A stretch of 46,763 nucleotides of DNA from a virus. Positions 7,728-15,408 of the stretch are shown here, in pieces (within the stretch, counting starts at the first letter, position 1; every line of letters starts with the position of its first letter). The position numbers and the translations under genes are program-made. A model generated the notes under the pieces. That model searched no databases. It was not told the DNA's origin and worked only from the letters and a program-made list of their open reading frames with translations. The DNA is taken from positions 1-46,763 of IMG/VR virus record IMGVR_UViG_3300042564_006056; one strand, written 5' to 3'.

Positions 7728-7759
7728 CAATATAATATAGTAATAAAAACTGTGCCAAA
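7728..7759 (-). promoter_or_regulatory. candidate Bacteroidota-type promoter for hsp20
   Basis: On the minus strand TTTG is followed after 20 bases by TTATATTG, close to the Bacteroidota housekeeping promoter (TTTG, about 19-20 bases, TAnnTTTG). The upstream box is extended as GTTTGGCACA. It is placed 40-70 bases before the hsp20 start and downstream of a terminator, which is where a promoter is needed. Confidence 0.4.
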
Positions 7760-7761
7760 CT

Positions 7762-7790
7762 AAAAAACCTGTCAAGTTGACAGGTTTTTA
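7762..7790 (-). terminator. rho-independent terminator after the fibre-like gene
   Basis: The minus strand has AACCTGTC, a 5-base loop, GACAGGTT and then a T-run. The hairpin is nearly symmetric, so it could also work on the plus strand. It ends the operon containing the 238-residue virion-type gene. Confidence 0.8.
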
Positions 7791-7832
7791 TGATAATTCC
7801 ATGACATTTCTGTAAATGTACAGTAATTTTAA

Positions 7833-8549
7833 TTATCCTTGTGATACTTTTAATACAAAGTCATTAGCTGCATCAACCCAAAGATATCCTTCTATCCCAG
7901 GGTCTGTTACTGGCAAATTTGGAAATGATACCGTGGTTATACCTGTAGGATTAAACACTCTTAAAGAATCCAATGAAGCATCACCATTAATATTTTGAGA
8001 TCTTATACCAGTAGCATCTATAGTACCGCCAACTTCAACATTAGCGCTAATGTTAACATTAGCATCAATGAGTAATGCTGCAGTTCTTAATGTTATTGAA
8101 TCAGTACTAACTGCAATAGATGATAAAACTGTTACATCAACGGTTCCAGGTAATAATACAAGTGTTATTGTTTCGTTTAATGTACCGCCAATATCATTTG
8201 AGGAAAATGTGACTTCATTACCTTCACTATAACCTAGACCGCCGTTTATGATAGTGGAGTTTGCAAAATCAAACTGTTTGCTACCTCTATCATCAACAAC
8301 TCTTAATGATAATTCTAATCCACTACCATCACCACCAGTTGGATTAACCGTGTATATGTTAGGAATAGTATCAGTTAATGGGGCTGGATCATATGATATA
8401 TAACTTAAATCTATTACAGCACCAGTACCTATTTGTGTTTGGTTGTATTCCCCATTTATAAATCCATTTGATTCTAAATACTCAAGATTACCATCCATTT
8501 CTTGAATAGTTAATTTACTTCCTTTTTCTTGTCTTGTTATTAGCGGCAT
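7833..8549 (-). CDS. putative virion or tail-fibre-type protein
   Basis: The 238-residue protein starts MPLITRQEKGSKLTIQEMD, an opening I associate with fibre-type proteins of marine phages, followed by beta-rich, Gly/Asn/Thr-rich sequence with repeated short strands (VDVTVLSSIAVSTDSITL, ANVNISANVEVGGTIDATGI) resembling trimeric fibre segments. It ends with GYLWVDAANDFVLKV. No catalytic motif is visible. Position next to the lysozyme gene fits a late structural gene. Which part of the virion it belongs to is inference. Confidence 0.55.
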   Translation of the reverse strand: MPLITRQEKGSKLTIQEMDGNLEYLESNGFINGEYNQTQIGTGAVIDLSYISYDPAPLTDTIPNIYTVNPTGGDGSGLELSLRVVDDRGSKQFDFANSTIINGGLGYSEGNEVTFSSNDIGGTLNETITLVLLPGTVDVTVLSSIAVSTDSITLRTAALLIDANVNISANVEVGGTIDATGIRSQNINGDASLDSLRVFNPTGITTVSFPNLPVTDPGIEGYLWVDAANDFVLKVSQG

Positions 8550-8570
8550 TTTTTATAATTTTTTAATAAT

Positions 8571-8777
8571 TTATTCAAAATAGTTTTCAACATAACCTGT
8601 TTCAACATATTGGTTAACAGTATTATCACCTCCACCATTACCGCCGCTGCTTGTTGATGGAACTGTTATAATCATAGACTGACCTTGTTTTCTTTCGTTA
8701 AGAACCTTTGTTCTTTCAGTTATGCTCTTAAGTCTTATTTCTTCTAGTAATGAATCATTTTCTATCCTAAAATTCAT
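8571..8777 (-). CDS. hypothetical protein, 68 aa
   Basis: A small protein with a charged helical N-terminal half and a Gly/Ser/Asn-rich linker (SSGGNGGGDN) before an aromatic C-terminus (YVETGYVENYFE). This layout, helix then flexible linker then aromatic tail, suggests a small virion adaptor or a protein that presents a peptide, but no family is recognised. It lies between the lysozyme and the fibre-like gene and is probably co-transcribed with both. Confidence 0.55.
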   Translation of the reverse strand: MNFRIENDSLLEEIRLKSITERTKVLNERKQGQSMIITVPSTSSGGNGGGDNTVNQYVETGYVENYFE

Positions 8778-8841
8778 CTTAATTTTATTTTATTTATTAA
8801 AGTGAAAGGTAGTATTTATTACTTAAAATTGTTGAGGTTCT

Positions 8842-9360
8842 TTAGCTTTTTCCTAATAGGAACCATTTTTCAATATCATACTCCAAACTTATTTTATCAT
8901 ATTTGTGAAGTTCGTATGTTTGTATAAACTTTTTTAATTTATTCCAATACCCTCTACCACCGTATCCTCCGCAATTTTTAATCCAATAAGATGCAGGTTT
9001 TCCTACTGCGTGTTGGTAATGTTCATACAAAAATTCTGCATGATCACCATAGGAATCTTCAACACTATCATATTTTCTCCAATTTCCACTCTTTGATTTA
9101 TAAACGCTTCCTCTCCAATTTGAAAATGCCATTATACCGAAGTGGTTATTGGCAACTTTACCAATATTACTTTTACCGCCACCACTTTCAGCTATTGCTT
9201 GTGCCAATTGTATACTTACAGGTATTCCACATTCACGCTCATATTTTTCAGCAATAGGAAGGTATCTTTCTATATAAGAATCATAATAGTTATGTGTATC
9301 AAATGAAATTAATGCCGGTGCCAAAAATAAAAATAGTAAAATTGCCAAAACTTTCTTCAT
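8842..9360 (-). CDS. exported glucosaminidase-type endolysin (GH73-like)
   Basis: The 172-residue protein starts with a clear signal peptide (MKKVLAILLFLFLAPALIS) and continues with a GH73/FlgJ-type fold: IPVSIQLAQAIAESGGGKS, in which E58 is the likely catalytic acid, then NNHFGIMAF, an aromatic-rich middle and YWNKLKKFIQTYEL. Enzymes of this family cleave the N-acetylglucosaminyl bond of peptidoglycan. Because it carries a signal peptide, it may reach the periplasm through the host Sec system instead of waiting for a holin. It heads a short run with the 68-aa and fibre-type genes. Confidence 0.88.
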   Translation of the reverse strand: MKKVLAILLFLFLAPALISFDTHNYYDSYIERYLPIAEKYERECGIPVSIQLAQAIAESGGGKSNIGKVANNHFGIMAFSNWRGSVYKSKSGNWRKYDSVEDSYGDHAEFLYEHYQHAVGKPASYWIKNCGGYGGRGYWNKLKKFIQTYELHKYDKISLEYDIEKWFLLGKS

Positions 9361-9377
9361 AATATATTGATTTTAAA

Positions 9378-10082
9378 TTATTTATTAGATTTCTTTTTAC
9401 TGTGTTCTTCTTCGTATAAGTCTAAGAGTTTATCAACAATAGGATCTCTATGATTTTCCTTAAGTGTAATTGCAGCTAAACCATCTACTTTTTCTGCATT
9501 TTGATATAAAAATTTGAATCCAGAATCTTTTCTGTTTTTAAGATCTACCTGAGCATCATCTCCACATATAATCATCTTTGATCTTAAACCTATTCTAGTA
9601 ACAATCATTTCCATTTGTTCCATTGTTACATTTTGAGCTTCATCAACTATAACACAACAATCAAGAAATGTTCTACCTCTCATAAATGAAACAGGTACAA
9701 TTTCTATTTCACTTGTTTCAATATGTTTTTTAATCTTTTCTTTATCATAAAGAAGGTACATATTTTGATGAATTGGTTGAACCCATGGATCCATTTTTTG
9801 ATGAAGATCACCTGGTAAAAAACCTATCTCTTCTTTAGATACAGTAGGTCTTGTTATAATTATCTTTTCAAATTGTTTTTTAAATAATCCATCTAATGCT
9901 ATTTGGCATGCCAAAAGAGTTTTTCCAGATCCAGCCTTTCCTGCAATGAGTGTTAATGTGTTATTAAGTATTAATTCCTTTGCTTGTTTTTGTTCTTCAT
10001 TAAGAACAAGTTTAAATTTAATTGGAGTTTTTGGGACTTTCTTATCTTTGAAAATCTCGTCTTCATGATGGTTAGATGCCAT
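9378..10082 (-). CDS. PhoH-like ATPase
   Basis: A 234-residue P-loop ATPase of the PhoH family: Walker A GKAGSGKT at residues 48-55, a PTVSKEEIGFLPGD block characteristic of PhoH, Walker B VIVDEAQN, and the sensor GDDAQVDL. PhoH proteins are widespread in T4-like marine phages and are related to the N-terminal half of superfamily 1 helicases; RNA-related roles have been proposed. It starts 25 bases after the membrane-protein gene. The N-terminal 20 residues are a polar extension. Confidence 0.9.
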   Translation of the reverse strand: MASNHHEDEIFKDKKVPKTPIKFKLVLNEEQKQAKELILNNTLTLIAGKAGSGKTLLACQIALDGLFKKQFEKIIITRPTVSKEEIGFLPGDLHQKMDPWVQPIHQNMYLLYDKEKIKKHIETSEIEIVPVSFMRGRTFLDCCVIVDEAQNVTMEQMEMIVTRIGLRSKMIICGDDAQVDLKNRKDSGFKFLYQNAEKVDGLAAITLKENHRDPIVDKLLDLYEEEHSKKKSNK

Positions 10083-10106
10083 AAAAAAATATTTTTTTTA
10101 AAAAAA

Positions 10107-10898
10107 CTAAGGTTTGTAGGATTCTGTAGGTCCTGTGTAATTCATCCTAATTTGTCTTTTTAAAGGCATGCTATCATTTTTAGGTTTCTTTACCTGTGTT
10201 TTTATAGAACTATCTTTTGCATTTGCAATAGGTAATTCTTCTTGTGATAGTTCATTCTTTACTTCTACACTATTAGAGATTTCATTTATTTCATTACTTG
10301 TTAAAGTTTCTCTTTCGTCTTCTTCATAAAATCTTTCTAAATCTGTTAATGATGCTTCTTCTAACTCTACATCATTATCATAAAATTTATCTAAATCAGA
10401 TAACAAAGATACTTCTAATTCACTGTCAGGTAAATCAAATAAGTTTTCTTCTTTGTTTAAGTTTTCTGTTGGCTTAATGTAATCTGTTAAAGATTTAATA
10501 AATCCTAATGCAACAATAGGAAGTATAGCACCACTTATTATTGAAAGAATTCTTTTTTGAGTAATTAGATCTTCTTCGGTTAATCCAAAAAGTTCTATCC
10601 AAGGAATGTAATTTTCAAGATTAATATAGGCATGATATGAATTAGCCATCATTTGAAAACTTGTTAAGAGTATAAACAAACCCCAAACCATTACCTTATT
10701 TGTCTTATCAAGAATTAAAATTGCAGCAAGAGATGCGGCAGCTCCTAATTCAAATCCTAAAGCTAAGACCCAAGACATTATTCTATTATGACTAATGTCA
10801 AAAAATTCAACAGAATTTATCATTGAAATAGTAGCAACAAGTGCATAAAGAGATATAAAAATTCCAATGATTGAAAAATGAACTAATTTATTCTTCAT
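10107..10898 (-). CDS. four-helix membrane protein with acidic cytoplasmic tail
   Basis: The 263-residue protein has four hydrophobic segments (around residues 6-28, 42-64, 68-88 and 115-138) and then a ~120-residue polar tail. The tail contains two similar acidic units, SLLSDLDKFYDND and ASLTDLERFYEED, and ends in a basic stretch (KKPKNDSMPLKRQIRMNY). I do not recognise the family. It could be a membrane-remodelling or host-takeover protein with a tail that binds a partner twice. It is packed two bases from the next gene upstream. Confidence 0.65.
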   Translation of the reverse strand: MKNKLVHFSIIGIFISLYALVATISMINSVEFFDISHNRIMSWVLALGFELGAAASLAAILILDKTNKVMVWGLFILLTSFQMMANSYHAYINLENYIPWIELFGLTEEDLITQKRILSIISGAILPIVALGFIKSLTDYIKPTENLNKEENLFDLPDSELEVSLLSDLDKFYDNDVELEEASLTDLERFYEEDERETLTSNEINEISNSVEVKNELSQEELPIANAKDSSIKTQVKKPKNDSMPLKRQIRMNYTGPTESYKP

Positions 10899-10900
10899 AA

Positions 10901-11428
10901 TTATAAAAGTAACCCACAGCCTGTATTACCACCATTCTTGTAAATTTTAGATGCAAGTATACTTGCAACCTGTATACAAGGAATACCAATTACTTCTTCA
11001 CTTCCGCCTGTAACAGATCCTGGTTTTGTTAATAAAATTTCAGCGAAAATTGCACTGGGTATAGTTGCAGTACATTCTCTGCTTAAACAAATACGTAGTA
11101 AACCTTTATTAACTATTCTTCCACTTTGATTAGTGTATTGCAAAATTTCTATTAAAAAACCCCTAGCACCAGTTGGTATAGAAGGGTACCAAAAATTAGC
11201 AATTACACATTCAAGTTCATTAAAAAGTTGTATTTGAATATCACTAAATTGTGTAAGATCTAAAGGTTGACCATCTTTATCAAAAAGTTGTATATCAATA
11301 CATCCAGTAGTACCTTGCATTATATAAACTATGCAATCAACTTGAGCTATGATCCTACCGCATACTGAAAGTACACATGTAGGATCTCCGCTTTGGGGTG
11401 TAGGTACGCCTGGAATTATGTTTGCCAT
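10901..11428 (-). CDS. putative structural protein, Cys-rich beta protein
   Basis: The 175-residue protein is beta-rich with at least nine cysteines spread along it and a short N-terminal polar stretch but no signal peptide. The block GCIDIQLFDKDGQPLDLTQF resembles immunoglobulin-like or BppU-type N-terminal domains of phage baseplate and fibre proteins, where a strand is followed by DxDG and LT. It lies between two membrane proteins. Virion function is inferred only. Confidence 0.5.
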   Translation of the reverse strand: MANIIPGVPTPQSGDPTCVLSVCGRIIAQVDCIVYIMQGTTGCIDIQLFDKDGQPLDLTQFSDIQIQLFNELECVIANFWYPSIPTGARGFLIEILQYTNQSGRIVNKGLLRICLSRECTATIPSAIFAEILLTKPGSVTGGSEEVIGIPCIQVASILASKIYKNGGNTGCGLLL

Positions 11429-11695
11429 TTACTTATTTAATTTTTCTTCTAATGCATTTATAGAGATTTTTTCTTTATCAGAAATTTCCTCTATTCTTAA
11501 AGTTTTCCAAGCAGGTGTTTCTTCAATAATCTTAATCATTTCATTACGATTAATAATTTCAGTCTTTAAAGAATCTACTTGTTTTGTTAGTACATTTACC
11601 TTTTTTAAGGTTGTTTTTGTACTACACGTATTTAAAAAAGTTAATATGCAAAAAACTAATATTGCATAATCTAAATATTCTTTAACGTTTTTCAT
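11429..11695 (-). CDS. single-span membrane protein with coiled coil, possible spanin-like
   Basis: The 88-residue protein has one N-terminal membrane segment (YAILVFCILTFL, residues 10-22), a Cys directly after it (NTCS) and then a long charged coiled coil. That layout matches inner-membrane spanins (Rz-like), and the Cys could instead be a lipidation site, although the lipobox is not convincing. It is two to five genes upstream of the signal-peptide glucosaminidase in the same direction, so a lysis role is plausible but unproven. Confidence 0.5.
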   Translation of the reverse strand: MKNVKEYLDYAILVFCILTFLNTCSTKTTLKKVNVLTKQVDSLKTEIINRNEMIKIIEETPAWKTLRIEEISDKEKISINALEEKLNK

Positions 11696-11696
11696 A

Positions 11697-11978
11697 CTAT
11701 TTTTGTTTAAAATTTTGTTTAGGTTTTCCTTTTACTATTTCTCCTTTAGGAGCTCTATGATAAACTTGTGTAGACCATGGATCATCACTTGGACATACAC
11801 ATTCATCAGTGTTTTCTCCACATCTAGCACAACTTTCCTCCTCGTTTGTAATAAAATCTTGAGCTTCTTTTTCAAGATCCGGATCTGATCCATCAGAAAT
11901 TTCTTGTTTTTCTATGTGATCAACTGGCTTATGCCTTTGCTCCTCAAATAAAAAATCTTTAAACTTTTTAATATACAT
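11697..11978 (-). CDS. small Cys-motif protein with a capsid-tag-like N-terminus
   Basis: The 93-residue protein begins MYIKKFKDFLFEEQ, a weaker version of the tag found on five other proteins in this window (M-K-x-I-x-x-F-x-x-F-L-x-E), with a potential cleavage site L-F-E. The body has CARCGENTDECVC, a possible metal site, and an acidic linker before a basic C-terminus. If the tag is functional, the mature protein would be an internal head protein. No enzymatic motif is visible. A perfect 14-base motif lies 12 bases upstream of the start. Confidence 0.55.
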   Translation of the reverse strand: MYIKKFKDFLFEEQRHKPVDHIEKQEISDGSDPDLEKEAQDFITNEEESCARCGENTDECVCPSDDPWSTQVYHRAPKGEIVKGKPKQNFKQK

Positions 11979-11990
11979 TTAGGTTAGTTA

Positions 11991-12004
11991 TTTGTTTATA
12001 TATT
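11991..12004 (-). promoter_or_regulatory. 14-bp upstream motif, copy 2
   Basis: Identical to the copies at 7263-7276 and 37214-37227. It overlaps the 3' end and stop of the nuclease gene and ends 12 bases before the start of the 93-residue gene. It may be a late-type promoter core or an A-rich translation signal. Confidence 0.4.
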
Positions 12005-12745
12005 TTCAATATGAGAATATTGTTCATGATATGATTTAACCATTTGTAAAAATTTCTTAGAATAATATTTTAATTCTTCAAAACTAAGTGTAAAAATTTG
12101 TGGAAACGAATCATATTCATTACTTATCCATATTTCGCCACTTTCAGGTTTTTCACCAGTCATTTCCCAATAAGCAATAAAATATGCAGAAATTTGAAGT
12201 TTATAGTTTTCTATCCAATCTTCTTTTTTAGGTTTAGTGGCAGACTTAAAATCTAGTATCACTGGATGAGAGTTTTTATTTCTATAAATAATATCTACTC
12301 TACCTGCATAACCTCCCATTCTATGAGAGAATAACATATCCTCTGCTGCAATTACTGACTCAATCTTATTGAAATAACCGTTGTCATAAAAATTATAAAA
12401 AAGTTTTTCTCCACAAGCTATTTCACTTTCGGTAAATTCATTTTCTTTTATAAAGATATTTAATTTTTCTTTTGCATCAGAAATTCGGTCTTCGCTTGTT
12501 TCCATTTCGGATGTTAAATAGTATTCACACAATTGATGCATTATTGTGCCACGATTTGCTGAATATTTTGATATTCTTTCAGCTTCTTCTTCACCTACGC
12601 GCTTTTTCCACTTATCTATTCCTGACTTGTCAGTAAGAGATCCTAATATTGTAGTTACACTTGGATATTTAGTGTTTTCATCAATAACATAGTATCTTTT
12701 ACCATTTATCTGAACAGTTTTTTGTAGTGATTGTTGTGTTGACAT
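11996..12745 (-). CDS. PD-(D/E)XK nuclease, RecB/Cas4-like
   Basis: A 249-residue nuclease of the PD-(D/E)XK superfamily. Visible motifs in order: RGTIMHQLCEYYL (the conserved G-x-x-x-H helix), GRVDIIYRNKNSHPVILDFKSATK (D, then D-x-K as catalytic core near residue 165), and KLQISAYFIAYW (the Q-x-x-x-Y motif of RecB-like nucleases). The C-terminus is helical. Such enzymes act as exonucleases in phage recombination or host DNA breakdown. It lies two genes downstream of the sigma factor. Confidence 0.82.
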   Translation of the reverse strand: MSTQQSLQKTVQINGKRYYVIDENTKYPSVTTILGSLTDKSGIDKWKKRVGEEEAERISKYSANRGTIMHQLCEYYLTSEMETSEDRISDAKEKLNIFIKENEFTESEIACGEKLFYNFYDNGYFNKIESVIAAEDMLFSHRMGGYAGRVDIIYRNKNSHPVILDFKSATKPKKEDWIENYKLQISAYFIAYWEMTGEKPESGEIWISNEYDSFPQIFTLSFEELKYYSKKFLQMVKSYHEQYSHIENI

Positions 12746-13186
12746 TTAAAAAATTAAATTAAAAATCCAAATAAGATAGGGATAAAGATATTTTATAATG
12801 TAAATAAGTATTTTTATTCCAATGTAAATACCAAATATTTTTAAAATAAACCAAAACATTGGCCAAAAACTAATGTAATCACTATTAGGAGATATTATTA
12901 ATAAAAATGAATCGCTATCAGAAATCTTTTCCATTTCAGGAGAAACATAATCTGCTATTCCTAAATTAAGAAAAACTTTATCAAACTCACGAAGTTTCAT
13001 TAATACGTATCCTTCTTGACTAATAGGAGCATTAATAACTTCTTCTGGTAGATTTATGACAGTGTAAATTCTACCTATCCAATCTACTCTGAATCCGTTT
13101 TCATTTAAAATTTTTTCATTTTCTTTGGCTATTTTTCTAATCTTTAACCAAACTTGGATTTCTTTAATAAGTTTAAAAATATACAT
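12746..13186 (-). CDS. hypothetical protein with C-terminal membrane segments
   Basis: A 146-residue protein with a charged N-terminal two-thirds and a strongly hydrophobic C-terminus from about residue 105 (FWPMFWFILKIFGIYIGIK..., then further Ile/Tyr/Leu-rich residues), probably one or two membrane spans. The tail-anchored layout suggests a cytoplasmic domain displayed at the inner membrane. No family recognised. It is one base from the nuclease gene and seven from the sigma-factor gene, so it is co-transcribed. Confidence 0.65.
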   Translation of the reverse strand: MYIFKLIKEIQVWLKIRKIAKENEKILNENGFRVDWIGRIYTVINLPEEVINAPISQEGYVLMKLREFDKVFLNLGIADYVSPEMEKISDSDSFLLIISPNSDYISFWPMFWFILKIFGIYIGIKILIYIIKYLYPYLIWIFNLIF

Positions 13187-13192
13187 AGTGTT

Positions 13193-13825
13193 TTAATTTT
13201 CAGCAAAAATAGGAAGTTTTTCTAATTTATCTTTTACTAATTTTCTACCTCTAAAAATTCTGTTTTTTACCGTTTGTAAATTTATGCCTTTTTCATGTTT
13301 TACCATTATGTCAAGTATTTCATTATATGATTTTTTATTTACAAATCTTTCAACCATATAATCTTTATACATACGAGGAAGAGCTTCAATACTTTCAGTT
13401 AAAAGCCTAACTTTTTCATCTAATAAAAAATCTTTTTCTAATAGTTCACGCTCTGTTTCAGTTTCACAGTTATAAACATCAATATTTTTAGGTTCAAAAA
13501 TTGGTTCTACACCTTTTTCAGAAAATACTTCTGCACTTACAGTTCTATTTTTAAATCTAAGCCATCCTATACAATCATTAAATGCAATCTTATAAGCCCA
13601 TGTTGTGATTTGATATTGATCATCGTATTGATCAATTTTAAGATAAATTGTAGTTAAAGTTGTTGATGTAATATCATCAGCAACAGCACTATCTTTAACA
13701 ATTTTAAATATGTATGACCATAATCCAGGTCTCATTTTTTTGTAAAGATCATTAAAAGCTCTTTCTGATTTTGTTCTTTTAAACTCTAATGCCAATTCTT
13801 TGTAAGTTTTTGTTTTTTTACTCAT
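13193..13825 (-). CDS. sigma-70-family RNA polymerase sigma factor
   Basis: The 210-residue protein has the two domains of ECF-size sigma factors. Region 2 lies at about residues 20-95 (AFNDLYKKMRPGLWSYIFK, VADDITSTTLTTIY, TTWAYKIAFNDC) and region 4 at about 145-205 (IEALPRMYKDYMVERF, then a helix-turn-helix ending NLQTVKNRIFRGRKLVKDK). A phage-coded factor of this kind is expected to redirect host RNA polymerase, most likely to late genes as gp55 does in T4. The start overlaps the upstream phosphoesterase-like gene by eight bases. Direct homology to gp55 is not claimed. Confidence 0.85.
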   Translation of the reverse strand: MSKKTKTYKELALEFKRTKSERAFNDLYKKMRPGLWSYIFKIVKDSAVADDITSTTLTTIYLKIDQYDDQYQITTWAYKIAFNDCIGWLRFKNRTVSAEVFSEKGVEPIFEPKNIDVYNCETETERELLEKDFLLDEKVRLLTESIEALPRMYKDYMVERFVNKKSYNEILDIMVKHEKGINLQTVKNRIFRGRKLVKDKLEKLPIFAEN

Positions 13826-14381
13826 TTGTTGATAGATTTATAATATCGTTTATTGATGATAATTTGATAGGTGAATAATCCCAGAAGTCAGTACATATAT
13901 TAAATCTTTTTTGAACTCTTAAATCAGTCTTATGACTAAATACAGTATGCCCATGAATATGAATAACTCCAGATTCTTTGCCATTCCAAACTTCTAAAGG
14001 ATAATGAGAAAGAACAACATTGTGTTCTGGTAAATGAAGTATTTCGTTTTCAATAATTGAAACATTATCGTATTCTTCTCCTACTTCATCTATTGCATAA
14101 TCTGCGTTTCCTAATAAGAAATAAATTTTGCCATTTAGTTTTCCTAAAACATATCTTGCAGTATCAGCATCCCATGCAAAATTTCCTAAATGAATAACGG
14201 TGTCATTCTTTTTTACTTTCTTATTCCAATTTTTAATTAATTGAGCATTCATTTCTTCAATAGATCGAAATGAAATTCTGTTTGCGATTTGTAATATTTG
14301 AGGTCTACCAAACCATGTATCAGAAGTAAGAAAGAAATCTTCAGGTAATTGTAATTCTTGATATTCCGTTGATTCTTCCAT
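13818..14381 (-). CDS. degenerate calcineurin-like phosphoesterase
   Basis: The 187-residue fold is that of small phage and bacterial metallophosphoesterases: FFLTSDTWFGR, LIKNWNKKVKKNDTVIHLG, LNGKIYFLLGN, VVLSHYPLEVW, HIHGHT. Several metal ligands are replaced: D-x-H is D21-T-W23, the GD motif is G66-N67, GNHD is G91-N92-A93-D94 and GHxH is GHTV. D21, N92 and the Ser-His and Gly-His histidines remain. The protein may therefore bind a ligand without full catalysis or use one metal. It is the first gene after a conserved promoter-like element and is coupled to the sigma factor. Confidence 0.75.
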   Translation of the reverse strand: MEESTEYQELQLPEDFFLTSDTWFGRPQILQIANRISFRSIEEMNAQLIKNWNKKVKKNDTVIHLGNFAWDADTARYVLGKLNGKIYFLLGNADYAIDEVGEEYDNVSIIENEILHLPEHNVVLSHYPLEVWNGKESGVIHIHGHTVFSHKTDLRVQKRFNICTDFWDYSPIKLSSINDIINLSTNE

Positions 14382-14400
14382 ATAAATTGTATTGTTTTTA

Positions 14401-14454
14401 TATTATAAATATAAAACAAATAATTGGGAATTGAAAATTTTTAGTGAACTTTTT
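14401..14454 (-). promoter_or_regulatory. conserved intergenic element, copy A
   Basis: About 55 bases match a second element at 21420-21475 at most positions. Shared blocks on the minus strand are AAAAAAAGTTC, AAAATTTT, CCCAAT and TTATATTTATA. It lies 20 bases before the phosphoesterase-like/sigma-factor operon. Its repeated position before two operon starts suggests a phage promoter or operator. The exact -35 and -10 boxes are not clear. Confidence 0.6.
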
Positions 14455-15408
14455 TTAATCTTTTACACTAAATCTTTTATTATCTCTTTTTAGAGTAAGG
14501 CCTATCATTTGCTTTGCATACTCTTCAAGTTTTGTCTTAGACTTTTCACTTAAAGGTTTCTTGTAAAAATCTTCATAGATTTTTTCGTATAGTGCTACGG
14601 TGCTATCAAAAGGTACACCAGGTTGTGCATTGGACTCAATGATATAGATCTTTCCACTCTTATCTCTCATTAAGTCAAAACATATGTATGGAAAATCTGA
14701 AAACTTTTCACAAAATTTAGAAAGAACCTTTTTAATATCATTTGGTATGTTTTCAATATTTCTTCTTGCATAACCAAAATGCATTTCTTCATCGGTATCA
14801 CCGTCTCCCGTTTTTGCCTTATCGTTAAGAGGTGTTCTTTCCATCCAAAAGAAAGGCTTTCCTCTAAAGTTAAAAAATCGGTGTTCTTCTGCTTTATCTA
14901 TAAATTCAGAAAATGTATCAAATTTACCGTTTAAATCTTTTAGGTCTTCTTTTGTTTTTACAACTTGTATTCCAATTCCTGAATGTCCTGATGCAGGTTT
15001 TGCTATAATAGGAAACTTTAGTGTTTTTTCTGCATCATTCACAGTGTAAACTGTTTTAGGAATGTTTTCATCTTCACCTATAAGTTTATGAAATTCTTCT
15101 TTAGAGCCAGATTTTGTAATAATTTCAGGAAGATTATAAATGTTTTCCTTTTTAATTTTACCTTTCTTTAAAAGTTCATTTGTTATGTCACTATGATAAT
15201 TTAAAACAGGATAGTCTGGATTAATGTCTAATTTATCCATGTTATTTTCAGTAACTTGTGTAAAAAACTTATTACCGGCAAAACCTTTATATGTTAGCCA
15301 TCTTTGGCCACTACTTCTCTTTGTAGCTAAATAAATTTTATGTAAACAATTTTCATCATCTCCTAATGCTTCATTAATAAACTGTTCAAAAAGTTTTATG
15401 TATTTCAT
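14455..15408 (-). CDS. ATP-grasp ligase with capsid-targeting-like N-terminus
   Basis: A 317-residue ATP-grasp enzyme. The ATP-binding region includes FPIIAKPASGHSGIGIQVV (around residues 130-150), and the metal-binding end includes YICFDLMRDKSGKIYIIESN, with the E-x-N pair followed by AQPG. The family joins a carboxylate to an amine using ATP; the acceptor is not evident. The first 15 residues, MKYIKLFEQFINEAL, are nearly the same as on unrelated proteins here and resemble the T4 capsid-targeting sequence with a cleavage site after I-N-E. If so, the enzyme is packed in the head and injected. It overlaps the 68-aa gene by four bases (ATGA). Confidence 0.8.
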   Translation of the reverse strand: MKYIKLFEQFINEALGDDENCLHKIYLATKRSSGQRWLTYKGFAGNKFFTQVTENNMDKLDINPDYPVLNYHSDITNELLKKGKIKKENIYNLPEIITKSGSKEEFHKLIGEDENIPKTVYTVNDAEKTLKFPIIAKPASGHSGIGIQVVKTKEDLKDLNGKFDTFSEFIDKAEEHRFFNFRGKPFFWMERTPLNDKAKTGDGDTDEEMHFGYARRNIENIPNDIKKVLSKFCEKFSDFPYICFDLMRDKSGKIYIIESNAQPGVPFDSTVALYEKIYEDFYKKPLSEKSKTKLEEYAKQMIGLTLKRDNKRFSVKD

